Shown here piece after piece: positions 56,025 to 64,000 of a DNA stretch of 64,000 nucleotides. The first letter of the stretch is position 1. The number at the start of each line of letters is the position of its first letter. The notes under the pieces were generated by a model. That model saw only the letters and a list, made by a program, of their open reading frames with translations. It made no database searches and was not told where the DNA came from. A program made the position numbers and the translations under genes. This stretch comes from Jonesia quinghaiensis DSM 15701 (GTDB lineage: Bacteria; Actinomycetota; Actinomycetes; Actinomycetales; Cellulomonadaceae), in the NCBI RefSeq assembly GCF_000423205.1, contig NZ_KE383990.1, forward strand, positions 63,230 through 127,229, given 5' to 3'.

Positions 56025-57047
56025 ATGCGTATCGGTCTGCTCACTGGCGGAGGCGACTGCCCCGGCCTGAACGCTGCCATCCGTGCGGTTGTTAAGCAGG
56101 CGCTCGGCGAGTACGGGCACCAAGTCATCGGGTTCCGTAATGGTTGGAAGGGTGTCGTTGATGGCGACGTCATCCAGCTTGATCGATCGAACATCCGCAA
56201 TATCCTTCCTCAGGGCGGGACTATGCTGGGTACCGCGCGGTTCCACCCTCACTCAGCAGGGGCGATGGAACAGGTAATGGCCACGTTCGAAGCTGAGCGT
56301 ATCGACGCTGTCATCTGCATTGGGGGCGATGGAACACTTAATGCGGCAAGTAAGGTGGCAGACGAGGGCATCAATGTCATCGCGATCCCAAAAACCATTG
56401 ATAACGATGTGTGGGGCACTGATTTATCAATTGGTTACCACACGGCAGTAAACATTGCGACGGAAGCGATCGACCGTATTCACACCACGGCAGAGTCCCA
56501 CAACCGTGTCATGGTCGTTGAGGTCATGGGGCGTCACGCAGGATGGATTTCTGTGGCCGCTGGAATTGCTGGTGGAGCGGAAATTGTCCTTGCCCCAGAA
56601 GAGCCTTTCGACATCGATCGGATCGTGAAGTTTTTGCGGCACCGTCACCGTGCCCACGCAAACTTCTCCATTGTCGTTGTCGCTGAGGGTGCGAGCCCTG
56701 CTAAGGGATCTGCCATGGACTACGAGGTTCAACTTGGCCAATTCGGAGAGATCATCGCCGGAGCTGTGGGGGAGCGAGTGGCGCATGAGATTTCAGAACG
56801 AACAGGCTTTGATACACGGCTAACAGTTCTTGGTCACGTACAACGCGGCGGTACTCCAACTCCAACGGACCGTATTCTTGGTTCACGTTTTGGTGTAGCT
56901 GCTGTAGACGCTGTGACAGCTGGAAAAACTAATGTCATGACTGCTTTGCAGAATGAGGAAATTGTTCTTGTTCCACTTGCAGATATCGCTGGGAAAGTGA
57001 AGCCTGTTCCTGATGATCTGCTTCGCGTTGCCCGAGTGCTCGCCTAA
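56025..57047 (+). CDS. pfkA: 6-phosphofructokinase (group III/mixed-substrate type)
   Basis: Glycolytic kinase of 340 residues. The N-terminus MRIGLLTGGGDCPGLNAAIR, nucleotide loop GGDGT (G103), catalytic Asp D126 in PKTIDND, and MGRHAGWIS are clear. Gly at 103 points to ATP use while Lys123 is the residue found in PPi-dependent enzymes; this combination marks the group III (PFK-like with Lys) branch, many of which still use ATP. The phosphoryl donor therefore cannot be fixed from sequence. GGGAG precedes the ATG. Confidence 0.92.
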   Translation: MRIGLLTGGGDCPGLNAAIRAVVKQALGEYGHQVIGFRNGWKGVVDGDVIQLDRSNIRNILPQGGTMLGTARFHPHSAGAMEQVMATFEAERIDAVICIGGDGTLNAASKVADEGINVIAIPKTIDNDVWGTDLSIGYHTAVNIATEAIDRIHTTAESHNRVMVVEVMGRHAGWISVAAGIAGGAEIVLAPEEPFDIDRIVKFLRHRHRAHANFSIVVVAEGASPAKGSAMDYEVQLGQFGEIIAGAVGERVAHEISERTGFDTRLTVLGHVQRGGTPTPTDRILGSRFGVAAVDAVTAGKTNVMTALQNEEIVLVPLADIAGKVKPVPDDLLRVARVLA

Positions 57048-57122
57048 CATGGTCCTCGGGAAGTTCTGCGCTTGACGTGGTGCGACTCACAGGATTCTTG
57101 AGGCGAAAAGTAACCTGACTGT

Positions 57123-57151
57123 TTGACCGGTTTACCCACGGCAGGTAGGCT
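57123..57151 (+). promoter_or_regulatory. Candidate rpsA promoter
   Basis: TTGACC (57123-57128), 17-bp spacer and TAGGCT (57146-57151) make a good sigma-A-type promoter. A leader of about 130 nt would result before the rpsA start at 57292. S1 synthesis is autoregulated in other bacteria, and the long leader would allow that here. Confidence 0.6.
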
Positions 57152-57291
57152 TAAACGCGGTGTTTTAGATTATTCTTGCGGGTTTTTACGCGAAGATCTT
57201 GTGCGACAGTCCAGATGGCTGGACGTGCTGAAAGAACACTAGTTTTTCCCTATTCGACCTACTTCCTGTCCGCATCGGAGCTTCAGACTCA

Positions 57292-58758
57292 ATGACCATC
57301 TCTACCCCACAGGTTGCCGTCAACGACATTGGTACCGAGGAAGACTTCCTCGCCGCAGTTGACGCCACCATCAAGTACTTCAACGACGGCGACATCGTTG
57401 AGGGCACCATCGTTAAGGTTGACCGCGACGAGGTTCTCCTTGACATCGGTTACAAGACCGAAGGTGTTATCCCTTCCCGTGAGCTTTCTATCAAGCACGA
57501 TGTTGACCCTGGTGAGGTTGTCAACGTTGGTGACTCGGTAGAAGCGCTTGTCCTCCAGAAGGAAGACAAAGAGGGTCGTCTGATCCTCTCCAAGAAGCGC
57601 GCACAGTACGAGCGCGCCTGGGGCACAATCGAGAAGATCAAGGAAGAAGACGGCGTCGTTACTGGAACCGTCATCGAGGTCGTCAAGGGTGGACTCATCC
57701 TCGACATCGGACTTCGCGGCTTCCTCCCTGCGTCACTTGTTGAGATGCGTCGTGTGCGTGACCTCCAGCCTTACGTGGGCAAGGAGATCGAAGCTAAGAT
57801 CATCGAGCTCGACAAGAACCGCAACAACGTGGTTCTGTCCCGCCGTGCTTGGCTTGAGCAGACACAGTCTGAGGTTCGTTCAACCTTCCTGCAGACCCTG
57901 CAGAAGGGCCAAGTGCGCCCCGGTGTTGTGTCGTCCATCGTAAACTTCGGTGCATTCGTTGACCTTGGTGGAGTAGACGGCCTCGTGCACGTCTCCGAAC
58001 TTTCTTGGAAGCACATTGACCACCCCAGCGAGGTTGTTGAGGTTGGTCAGGAAGTTACCGTTGAGGTTCTCGACGTTGACTTCGACCGTGAGCGTGTCTC
58101 GCTGTCGTTGAAGGCCACCCAGGAAGACCCATGGCAGACCTTCGCACGCACCCACGCCATTGGTCAGGTCGTGCCAGGTAAGGTCACCAAGCTTGTTCCA
58201 TTCGGTGCGTTTGTGCGCGTCGAAGACGGCATCGAGGGCCTTGTACACATCTCCGAGTTGGCTGTTCGCCACGTTGACCTCCCTGAGCAGGTTGTCAACG
58301 TTGGAGATGACGCCTTCGTTAAGGTCATCGACATCGACCTTGAGCGTCGCCGTATCTCACTGTCACTCAAGCAGGCAAACGAGGGTGTCGACCCAGAGTC
58401 TGAAGAGTTCGACCCAGCGCTCTACGGTATGGCTGCCGAGTACGACGAGCAGGGCAACTACAAGTACCCTGAAGGCTTCGACCCAACCACTGAAGAGTGG
58501 CTGCCAGGCTACGAGGCTCAGCGCGAATCATGGGAAGCAGAGTACGCATCTGCTCACACTCGCTGGGAAGCTCACCGCAAGCAGGTTGCAGCTGCCATCA
58601 AGGCAGACGCAGAAGCAGCTGCTTCAGCTAGCGAAGAGCCAGGAGAGGACGCTCAGGCTTCCTACTCCTCCAACGCACCCGTTGAGGAATCTGGCGAAGG
58701 CACCCTTGCTTCCGACGAAGCCCTCGCAGCACTGCGTGAGAAGCTCACTGGTAACTGA
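57292..58758 (+). CDS. rpsA: 30S ribosomal protein S1
   Basis: RNA-binding ribosomal protein of 488 residues with four S1 domains, at about 33-105, 122-185, 207-275 and 292-362, each with the GxV/GKV..FGAFV type pattern (for example VVSSIVNFGAFVDLGGVDGLVHVSEL). This is the actinobacterial length; E. coli S1 has six domains. The C-terminal 120 residues are acidic and probably disordered (Ala/Glu/Ser-rich). GGAG stands 11 nt before the ATG. Codons are those of a highly expressed gene. Confidence 0.96.
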   Translation: MTISTPQVAVNDIGTEEDFLAAVDATIKYFNDGDIVEGTIVKVDRDEVLLDIGYKTEGVIPSRELSIKHDVDPGEVVNVGDSVEALVLQKEDKEGRLILSKKRAQYERAWGTIEKIKEEDGVVTGTVIEVVKGGLILDIGLRGFLPASLVEMRRVRDLQPYVGKEIEAKIIELDKNRNNVVLSRRAWLEQTQSEVRSTFLQTLQKGQVRPGVVSSIVNFGAFVDLGGVDGLVHVSELSWKHIDHPSEVVEVGQEVTVEVLDVDFDRERVSLSLKATQEDPWQTFARTHAIGQVVPGKVTKLVPFGAFVRVEDGIEGLVHISELAVRHVDLPEQVVNVGDDAFVKVIDIDLERRRISLSLKQANEGVDPESEEFDPALYGMAAEYDEQGNYKYPEGFDPTTEEWLPGYEAQRESWEAEYASAHTRWEAHRKQVAAAIKADAEAAASASEEPGEDAQASYSSNAPVEESGEGTLASDEALAALREKLTGN

Positions 58759-58793
58759 TGCGACCTGACCTAACGGTCATCGCATAAGCAGTG

Positions 58794-58837
58794 ACGTGTG
58801 GCCCCCATCCTTTGTGGATGGGGGCCACACGTGTTTA
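58794..58837 (+). terminator. Terminator after rpsA
   Basis: Perfect 17-bp stem (58794-58810 and 58816-58832), TTTGT loop, followed by GTTTA. Confidence 0.8.
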
Positions 58838-58926
58838 TCGGATAATGATCGAGGATGAAAGCAACAGAGATCGCAGTTCAGCAGTGCGTTTCGTACTGTG
58901 TTGCACATAAGGAAGTTGGTTGACAC

Positions 58927-59550
58927 ATGACAATTCTTCTCACCGCATTTGAACCCTTTGGCGGGGACCCACGAAACCCATCACAAGACATAGGCAGCGC
59001 AGTAGTTCGTGCGCTGCGTGACGGAGGACAAGAGGTCATTTACGAGGTGCTTCCATGCGCCTTTCAACCTGCTGAAGCATCGTTGCGGAAACTTATTGAC
59101 ACCCACACACCTCAACTAGTGGTATCCCTTGGTGTTGCAGCTGGGCGCAAGGAACTCACAGTTGAACGGGTGGCAGTCAACCTCATAGATGCGCGGATAC
59201 CTGACAACGACGGCGCCCAGCCTATTGACGAACCAGTTGTGCTTGGAGCACCAGCAGCATACATTTCCCGCTACCCTGTTAAACGTGCAGTGCAGGCTGC
59301 GCAGGAAAACGGTACTGCCTGTCAGGTCTCCTATTCAGCAGGTACCTATGTGTGCAACCAGGTCATGTACGTCGCTGCTCACGCTACGGCCGGAACTGAC
59401 ACGCGAACAACATTCGTACACGTGCCTATGCCCACTGAAAGCGAGTGGGACACTGATTGTCAGAAGTGGGCCCGTGGCGTCATTGAAATAGTTCGCGTTG
59501 GGTTGGACGCGGCGCCCGACCTCAAGATATCTGCTGGGCGAGAGTACTAG
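58927..59550 (+). CDS. pcp: Pyroglutamyl-peptidase I
   Basis: Cysteine peptidase (C15) of 207 residues that removes N-terminal pyroglutamate from peptides in the cytoplasm. The catalytic triad is E80 (TVERVAVNLIDARIPDN), C143 (SAGTYVCNQVMY) and H165 (FVHVPMPT), and the N-terminal LLTAFEPFGGDPRNPS is the substrate-binding signature. It is a single gene between rpsA and the convergent ABC exporter gene. No strong ribosome site is adjacent to the ATG; AAGGAAG lies about 12 nt upstream. Confidence 0.95.
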   Translation: MTILLTAFEPFGGDPRNPSQDIGSAVVRALRDGGQEVIYEVLPCAFQPAEASLRKLIDTHTPQLVVSLGVAAGRKELTVERVAVNLIDARIPDNDGAQPIDEPVVLGAPAAYISRYPVKRAVQAAQENGTACQVSYSAGTYVCNQVMYVAAHATAGTDTRTTFVHVPMPTESEWDTDCQKWARGVIEIVRVGLDAAPDLKISAGREY

Positions 59551-59581
59551 TGAGGAAGTCTTGCGCTGAGGGCGACTTGTC

Positions 59582-61477
59582 TTAACTTTGTTGCTGGTCA
59601 GCGAACTGCGTGTTGTACAGTTCGGCGTATAAGCCGCCTCGTTCTAATAGCTCATTGTGTGTGCCTTGCTCAACGATTTTCCCCTCATCAAGAACGATAA
59701 TGGAATCAGCAGTGCGTACGGTGGACAGGCGGTGAGCAATAACAACCGCAGTTCGTCCTCTGAGGGCCTCATTGAGTGCGGAAGACACTGCTGCTTCCGA
59801 TTCTGAGTCGAGGTGCGCTGTGGCTTCGTCGAGGACAACAATGTCTGGCGCTTTGAGGAGAAGGCGAGCTATCGCAATGCGTTGACGTTCACCACCAGAC
59901 ATCCGGTAACCGCGGTCGCCAATGACGGTTTCCATGCCATCGTGCAGCGTGGCGATAAGTGGCCATATGTGTGCCCGTTGCAAGGCTTCTTGCATCTGTG
60001 AAGCGGTAGCGGAAGGGTTTGCGTAGCGCAGATTGTTGGCGATTGTGTCATGGAACATGTGAGCATCCTGCATAACAACGCCCACTGTTTCTCGCAGCGA
60101 CGCAGTAGAAGCTTTGGTGAGGTCAGTTCCAGCTATCGCTACCTGTCCCACGGTGGGGTCATACATGCGAGTAATCAGGTGGGTGAGGGTTGTTTTTCCT
60201 GCTCCTGACGGGCCAACTATCGCAACTGTTTGACCTGGCTCAACGCTAAAACTTACGTTGTGCAGCGTGGGTTGGGAGAGATCTGTGTTGAGGTGGGTGA
60301 CACTTTCCAGTGATGCAAGAGAAACTTCACCAGCGCTGGGGTAAGTGAAGGAAACATCTGACAGGTCGATTCGAGCTCCTGCTGTACGCAGTCCTTCGTT
60401 GAGGTTGATGGGTGAATCGATTTCTCGAATCATCGGAGTAAGGTCAAGGACCTCAAGTACTCTCTCGAAAGAAACGAGTGCTGTCATGATGGTGACATGC
60501 ACGTTGGACAACGCCGTTAATGGGGCGTAAAGCTGGCCTAGATAGGCAGCCAAGGCCACAACAATACCGACGCTCAGCTGCCCGCTGATCGCTTGCAAAC
60601 CACCCAGTCCGTACACGGCCGCGATGGCGAGTGCTGAGACGGTGGTGAGAGCAACTCGGAAAATTACCTGGTAGAACGCGGTTGTGATACCGATATCGCG
60701 AACTTGGGCTGCCTGCTGTGAGAAGTGTGCGAGTTCGTCGTCGGGGCGCCCGTATGTTTTGGCGAGGTACGCGCCTGAAACGTTGAAACGTTCGTTCATT
60801 GTTTGAGCGGCCTCGGCGTTGAGGTCGTAGCTACGGCGGGTGATTCGTGCAAGGCGGGGCCCGATCCACCGTGCCGGGAAAATAAAGGCGGGTAGGAGAA
60901 TAAGCGCGAGAAGAGTCAGCTGCCAAGACATGGTGAACATTGCTGCAAGAACGAAAACGACCGTCAGCGTGTTGGACACAACTTGGGACAGTGTGGTCGT
61001 GAAAGCTTGTTGAGCTCCAAGTACGTCACCGTTGAGGCGTTGTACGAGCGCACCCGTTTTAGTTCTTGCGAAGAACGCGATAGGCATTTTTTGGACGTGG
61101 TCGAATACCGCTGTGCGTAGGTCGTAGATGACGCCTTCACCTATGCGCGCCGAGATCATGCGTTCGGCAATGGTGAGTACTGCAGTGAGTAGTGCCAGTC
61201 CCGCAATGATGCCCGCGTAGGTCATCACCAGGGTGCGGTCACCAGCGGTGATGCCTTGGTCAATAATGCGTTGGAAGAGTAAGGGCTGCACGGCGCCAGC
61301 AGCAGCAGCGATTGCAATAAGTATGAGGAAAAGTATCAGTTGCGCACGGTACGGTCGGGCGAACTGGAGGATTCTTTGCATTGTGTCGCCCCGTAGGCGA
61401 TGGCGTGTCACCGAGGTGTCCTGTTGGAAGGTCCTCAGGGATCCACCTGGTCCGCCGCCTGGCCGGTGCATAGTCAC
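59582..61477 (-). CDS. ABC exporter half-transporter (homodimer type)
   Basis: A 631-residue type IV ABC exporter. After a Gly-rich N-terminus (RPGGGPGGS) come six membrane helices (about 45-340) and an ATPase domain. Walker A GPSGAGKTT, signature MSGGERQRIAIARLLL, Walker B IVVLDEATAHLD with catalytic Glu, and switch VIAHRLSTV are all canonical, so a homodimer with two active sites is expected, unlike the pair at 31-35 kb. Substrate unknown (lipid or drug). The GTG at 61477 is preferred because AGGA stands 7 nt upstream; ATG 61471 is the alternative. It is divergent from coaE. Confidence 0.88.
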   Translation of the reverse strand: MTMHRPGGGPGGSLRTFQQDTSVTRHRLRGDTMQRILQFARPYRAQLILFLILIAIAAAAGAVQPLLFQRIIDQGITAGDRTLVMTYAGIIAGLALLTAVLTIAERMISARIGEGVIYDLRTAVFDHVQKMPIAFFARTKTGALVQRLNGDVLGAQQAFTTTLSQVVSNTLTVVFVLAAMFTMSWQLTLLALILLPAFIFPARWIGPRLARITRRSYDLNAEAAQTMNERFNVSGAYLAKTYGRPDDELAHFSQQAAQVRDIGITTAFYQVIFRVALTTVSALAIAAVYGLGGLQAISGQLSVGIVVALAAYLGQLYAPLTALSNVHVTIMTALVSFERVLEVLDLTPMIREIDSPINLNEGLRTAGARIDLSDVSFTYPSAGEVSLASLESVTHLNTDLSQPTLHNVSFSVEPGQTVAIVGPSGAGKTTLTHLITRMYDPTVGQVAIAGTDLTKASTASLRETVGVVMQDAHMFHDTIANNLRYANPSATASQMQEALQRAHIWPLIATLHDGMETVIGDRGYRMSGGERQRIAIARLLLKAPDIVVLDEATAHLDSESEAAVSSALNEALRGRTAVVIAHRLSTVRTADSIIVLDEGKIVEQGTHNELLERGGLYAELYNTQFADQQQS

Positions 61478-61537
61478 GATCGTGTCCTTCCGCGTGTGCC
61501 CTGTGCGTATGTGCCAGTGGCGTGCACTATTGAGTCT

Positions 61538-62140
61538 ATGAGTCGTTATGGTCTAACAGGTGGAATTGCAGCAGGGAAGTCAGAGGTCGCACAACGACTT
61601 GGTGAGCATGGGGCGGTGGTGATCGACCATGATGTTCTTGCGCGTCGTGCTGTTGAACCGGGTAGTGAGGGTTTGGCTCGGATTGTTCAGGAGTTTGGTT
61701 CGGGTGTTGTTTCTGCAGATGGCTCGTTGGATCGATCTGCACTGGGCGCCTTGGTTTTCGCGGACAACGATGCTCGTGCTCGACTGAACGCAATTGTGCA
61801 CCCTGCAGTTCACGCGTTGGCGGACGTGGCTGAGCGGGTTGCCCTTGAGGATAACCGCATCGTGATTCACGATATTCCCTTGCTGGTGGAGACAGGGCAA
61901 GAGAAAAACTTTGATGGAGTAATCGTTGTTGAGGCTCCACGCGAGGTGCGTATTGGTCGCATGGTCAGTAACCGCGGTATGTCTCGGGAGGAAGCGATTG
62001 CACGCATTTCGGCTCAAGCTTCTGATGAGCGGCGCAGAGATGCGGCTGACTTTTTGTTGGTAAATGATGGTTCACGTGCAGAGTTGATGCGATCTATTGA
62101 TGAGGTGTGGGAGCGCATTCTGCGCGCCACATCAGCGTGA
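61538..62140 (+). CDS. coaE: Dephospho-CoA kinase
   Basis: Last enzyme of coenzyme A synthesis, 200 residues, phosphorylating the 3'-OH of dephospho-CoA. The P-loop GGIAAGKS is at 8-15, the substrate-site Asp is in VVIDHDVLARR, the lid is NRGMSREEAIARI, and DIPLLVETG is the family motif. There is no C-terminal UPF0157/GrpB extension such as mycobacterial CoaE has. rpsA followed closely by coaE is the usual actinobacterial order, here separated by pcp and the ABC gene. Confidence 0.93.
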   Translation: MSRYGLTGGIAAGKSEVAQRLGEHGAVVIDHDVLARRAVEPGSEGLARIVQEFGSGVVSADGSLDRSALGALVFADNDARARLNAIVHPAVHALADVAERVALEDNRIVIHDIPLLVETGQEKNFDGVIVVEAPREVRIGRMVSNRGMSREEAIARISAQASDERRRDAADFLLVNDGSRAELMRSIDEVWERILRATSA

Positions 62141-62500
62141 GACCCTAACTCTAGACATGTATGTGACGAGCGTCACAATGACACATGGGTGTTGTTGTGA
62201 CGCTTTTGCATGCTCTCACATGAGGAGAGCAGCTTTCGTACTTTTGGATTAAAGAGAAATTGCATCGTGTCACCTCTTGGTTGCGCCCTAGCGGTGCGGC
62301 GCGTCTGTCAGGACGGGCAACGAATGGCACTCGGAAAATTTACAACAATTCGTCCGGTGCGCTGAGGAATAAAAACTATCGCTGCGGCTCGCCGAAACCG
62401 CATGATCTAGCGGACAGGACCAAGGACCCCGTAGTTTTAACAAGAGCATTCATATCGTGGAGGACGACAGTACAGGTTCATTCAGACAACCGGAGTTCTG
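62141..62500 (+). other. Long intergenic region upstream of narK
   Basis: 360 bp without a supportable gene. It contains a perfect Crp/GlxR-type site at 62162-62177, a second half site (GTTGTGACG, 62194-62202) and a short inverted repeat CTCTC...GAGAG near 62213-62229. A frame open from 62260 into narK has no family-like sequence and is ignored. No riboswitch class was recognised. The length suggests a regulated promoter and a long leader. Confidence 0.6.
62162..62177. promoter_or_regulatory. Crp/GlxR/FNR-family operator upstream of narK
   Basis: TGTGACGAGCGTCACA has perfect 7-bp arms around 2 bp and matches the TGTGA-N6-TCACA consensus of Crp and actinobacterial GlxR. It lies 22 bp after coaE and 323 bp before narK. 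Confidence 0.7.
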
Positions 62501-63838
62501 ATGGTCACGACGCCCCAACCCTCGGCCAACTCGCTCACGGTGAGCAAAGACGCTCGCCGCGACCTTGTGGGCTGGGACCCAAATGACGACACCGTGTGGG
62601 ATCCGCGCATCGCGTGGCGGACTCTGTGGGTCACAACATTCAATCTCGTTCTTGCTTTTATTATTTGGTACCTTCCTGGCGCGCTTGTCCCTACATTGGG
62701 CACGCTGACGGGCTGGACTCTCACCGATAGCCAGTCCTACTGGTTGCTTGCCATGCCTGGCTTAACCGGGGGAGCGCTCCGGTTGGTGTGGATGACGCTG
62801 CCTCCGATCATCGGCACCCGAAAAATGTTGACGCTGTCATCGCTCCTCATGCTTATCCCATTTGTTGGGTGGACATGGGTTGTCACGCTCCCAGAGCAAC
62901 CTGCGTATGGGCTACTCATCGCTCTTGCGTTGGCTGCGGGACTTGGTGGCGGAGTGTTCTCTGGGTACATGCCCTCAACCTCGTACTTTTTCCCCAAAGC
63001 TAAACAAGGCACCGCGTTGGGGCTGCAAGCCGGCATCGGGAACTTCGGGGTTTCGGTCGTCCAGTTCATTGTGCCGTGGGCAATCGGTTTTTCACTGTTT
63101 GGTATCGCCGGGCAGGTATCAGTGTCTGACAACGTCGAAAAGACTGTGTGGCTCCACAACCCGGGCATTATCTTCATCCCATTCGCCATTGTTGGAGTCA
63201 TTCTCGCCTGGACGATGCTGAAGTCCGTTCCCATGAAGGTCAACCTGCGTCAACAGTTCGACATCTTCAGTAACAAGCACACCTGGTTCATGACCATGCA
63301 ATACGTGTTGACGTTCGGGATTTTCTCAGGCTTAGCCGGAACCTTCGGCATGTTGCTGAAGGTTCAGTTCGGGCCGGAGTACTTGACATGGGTATTCCTC
63401 GGGGCTTTTGTCGGCTCATTGGTGCGCATGACATGGGGGCCGCTGTGTGACCGGTTTGGTGGAGGCATCTGGACCTTCGTCGCGGGGATCGGTATGGCGG
63501 CGTCAGCTGGTGTTGTTCTGTACGGGCAACTGACAGCAGGAGACGAAGGCCCATCGTTAGCGATTTTCATGACGGGAATGTTGTTGATCTTCTTTTTCGC
63601 AGGGATCGGGAACGCCTCCACATTCAAGCAAATGCCCATGATATTCCCGGCGCGTCAAGCAGGTGGGGTCATCGGATGGACCGCAGCCATTGCGGCGTTT
63701 GGGCCGTTCATATTCTCGATGGTATTTAACTTCTTCTCCCGCACCACCGTGTTCGCTTTCATCATCGTGTACGCGCTGGCATGCGCGGCGATGTCATGGC
63801 ACTTCTACGCGCGACCTGGTGCAGAAGCCAAAAGCTAA
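62501..63838 (+). CDS. narK: NarK-type nitrate/nitrite transporter (MFS)
   Basis: A 445-residue major facilitator with about 12 hydrophobic helices, exchanging or importing nitrate and exporting nitrite. The first nitrate signature, GLQAGIGNFGVSVVQF, and the second, FAGIGNASTFKQMP, match the NNP family. Conserved arginines that bind nitrate are expected in GGALRLVW and SLVRMTWG. GGAG stands 6 nt before the ATG. It probably belongs with a nitrate reductase operon to the right of the window. Confidence 0.92.
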   Translation: MVTTPQPSANSLTVSKDARRDLVGWDPNDDTVWDPRIAWRTLWVTTFNLVLAFIIWYLPGALVPTLGTLTGWTLTDSQSYWLLAMPGLTGGALRLVWMTLPPIIGTRKMLTLSSLLMLIPFVGWTWVVTLPEQPAYGLLIALALAAGLGGGVFSGYMPSTSYFFPKAKQGTALGLQAGIGNFGVSVVQFIVPWAIGFSLFGIAGQVSVSDNVEKTVWLHNPGIIFIPFAIVGVILAWTMLKSVPMKVNLRQQFDIFSNKHTWFMTMQYVLTFGIFSGLAGTFGMLLKVQFGPEYLTWVFLGAFVGSLVRMTWGPLCDRFGGGIWTFVAGIGMAASAGVVLYGQLTAGDEGPSLAIFMTGMLLIFFFAGIGNASTFKQMPMIFPARQAGGVIGWTAAIAAFGPFIFSMVFNFFSRTTVFAFIIVYALACAAMSWHFYARPGAEAKS

Positions 63839-63844
63839 TTGAAA

Positions 63845-63869
63845 GCGCCGGGTTTTCCCGGCCCGGCGC
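63845..63869 (+). terminator. Hairpin between narK and the next gene
   Basis: 8-bp GC stem GCGCCGGG / GCCGGGCC-adjacent CCCGGCGC (63845-63852 and 63862-63869) with a 9-nt loop, without a T-run. It could partly terminate or stabilise the narK message. Confidence 0.35.
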
Positions 63870-63903
63870 CTTCACCTCGATCACAATCCACTGGAAGGAG
63901 CAT

Positions 63904-64000
63904 CATGTTGCACAACAACAAACCGGGTATCAACAGTTACTCCTTCAGTGTCCTCCCACGCTCCAGTGGGCGCCGCCGTCAGTGGGGCAGCACAGTGGTG
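63904..64000 (+). CDS. 5' end of an unidentified gene downstream of narK
   Basis: ATG at 63904 behind a strong GGAAGGAG ribosome site, open to the window edge (32 codons, beginning MLHNNKPGINSYSFSV). Position suggests a nitrate-reduction or molybdenum-cofactor gene, but the visible residues do not identify a family. Confidence 0.55.

Noticed and set aside
62260-62586. A frame upstream of and overlapping narK.
   Set aside because: It overlaps narK in another frame, has no ribosome site and is of low-complexity basic composition.

Overview
The window is a chromosomal segment of an actinobacterium, most probably a member of the Micrococcales. It carries the mycothiol ligase mshC, a complete Pup-proteasome locus (arc/mpa, dop, pup, prcB, prcA, pafA), the ImuB/DnaE2 mutasome and a HGxxPAAW-family protein. 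It also has a DUF5703-like protein, an ANTAR response regulator beside pyk, and an actinobacterial his-trp-lgt-gltBD-pyk-polA-rpsA-coaE order similar to that around Rv1605-Rv1631 of Mycobacterium tuberculosis. A nitrate transporter at the right edge would suit a denitrifying genus such as Jonesia, but that placement is only a guess. No insertion sequence, prophage, CRISPR array or conventional defence island is visible; nearly everything is housekeeping.

Layout. 1-1.6 kb: 3' end of a ThiD-TenA fusion and a convergent GNAT acetyltransferase. 1.7-7.5 kb: an SOS-box-controlled mutagenesis operon (ImuA-like protein, ImuB, DnaE2). 7.5-10.9 kb: a DapA-family lyase with an odd low-complexity tail, a serine beta-lactamase-like hydrolase and a ROK regulator. 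11.1-11.4 kb: two identical tRNA-Leu(GAG) genes. 11.5-15.8 kb: M3 and M20 peptidases, a DUF5703-like protein and a very acidic small protein. 15.8-20.5 kb: uppP-mshC, a PAC2 protein, a HAD phosphatase and a RecB-like nuclease. 20.5-29.4 kb: an M50 protease, trmI and the whole pupylation/proteasome locus, followed by an FKBP lipoprotein (29.4-30.3 kb).

30.4-41.8 kb: hisF, an asymmetric heterodimeric ABC exporter, hisI, trpE, two small membrane proteins, trpC, trpB, trpA and lgt, with many stop/start overlaps that imply translational coupling. 42.1-48.1 kb: gltB-gltD glutamate synthase. 48.2-51.0 kb: pyk, an AT-rich gap, an unusual tRNA gene and the ANTAR regulator. 51.2-55.8 kb: GNAT, thioesterase, polA, methyltransferase. 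56.0-64.0 kb: pfkA, rpsA, pcp, a homodimer-type ABC exporter, coaE and narK, then the start of an unidentified gene.

The most unusual items are: (i) a canonical class I (short variable loop) tRNA with a leucine anticodon, CAA, between pyk and the ANTAR regulator; (ii) domains of strong A+C excess on the + strand whose borders fall inside genes; (iii) a dop gene with an enlarged Dop loop; (iv) a DapA-family protein with a roughly 100-residue disordered tail; (v) a possible trp leader in front of trpC; and (vi) a perfect Crp/GlxR-type operator upstream of narK. I did not find a convincing new multi-gene system.
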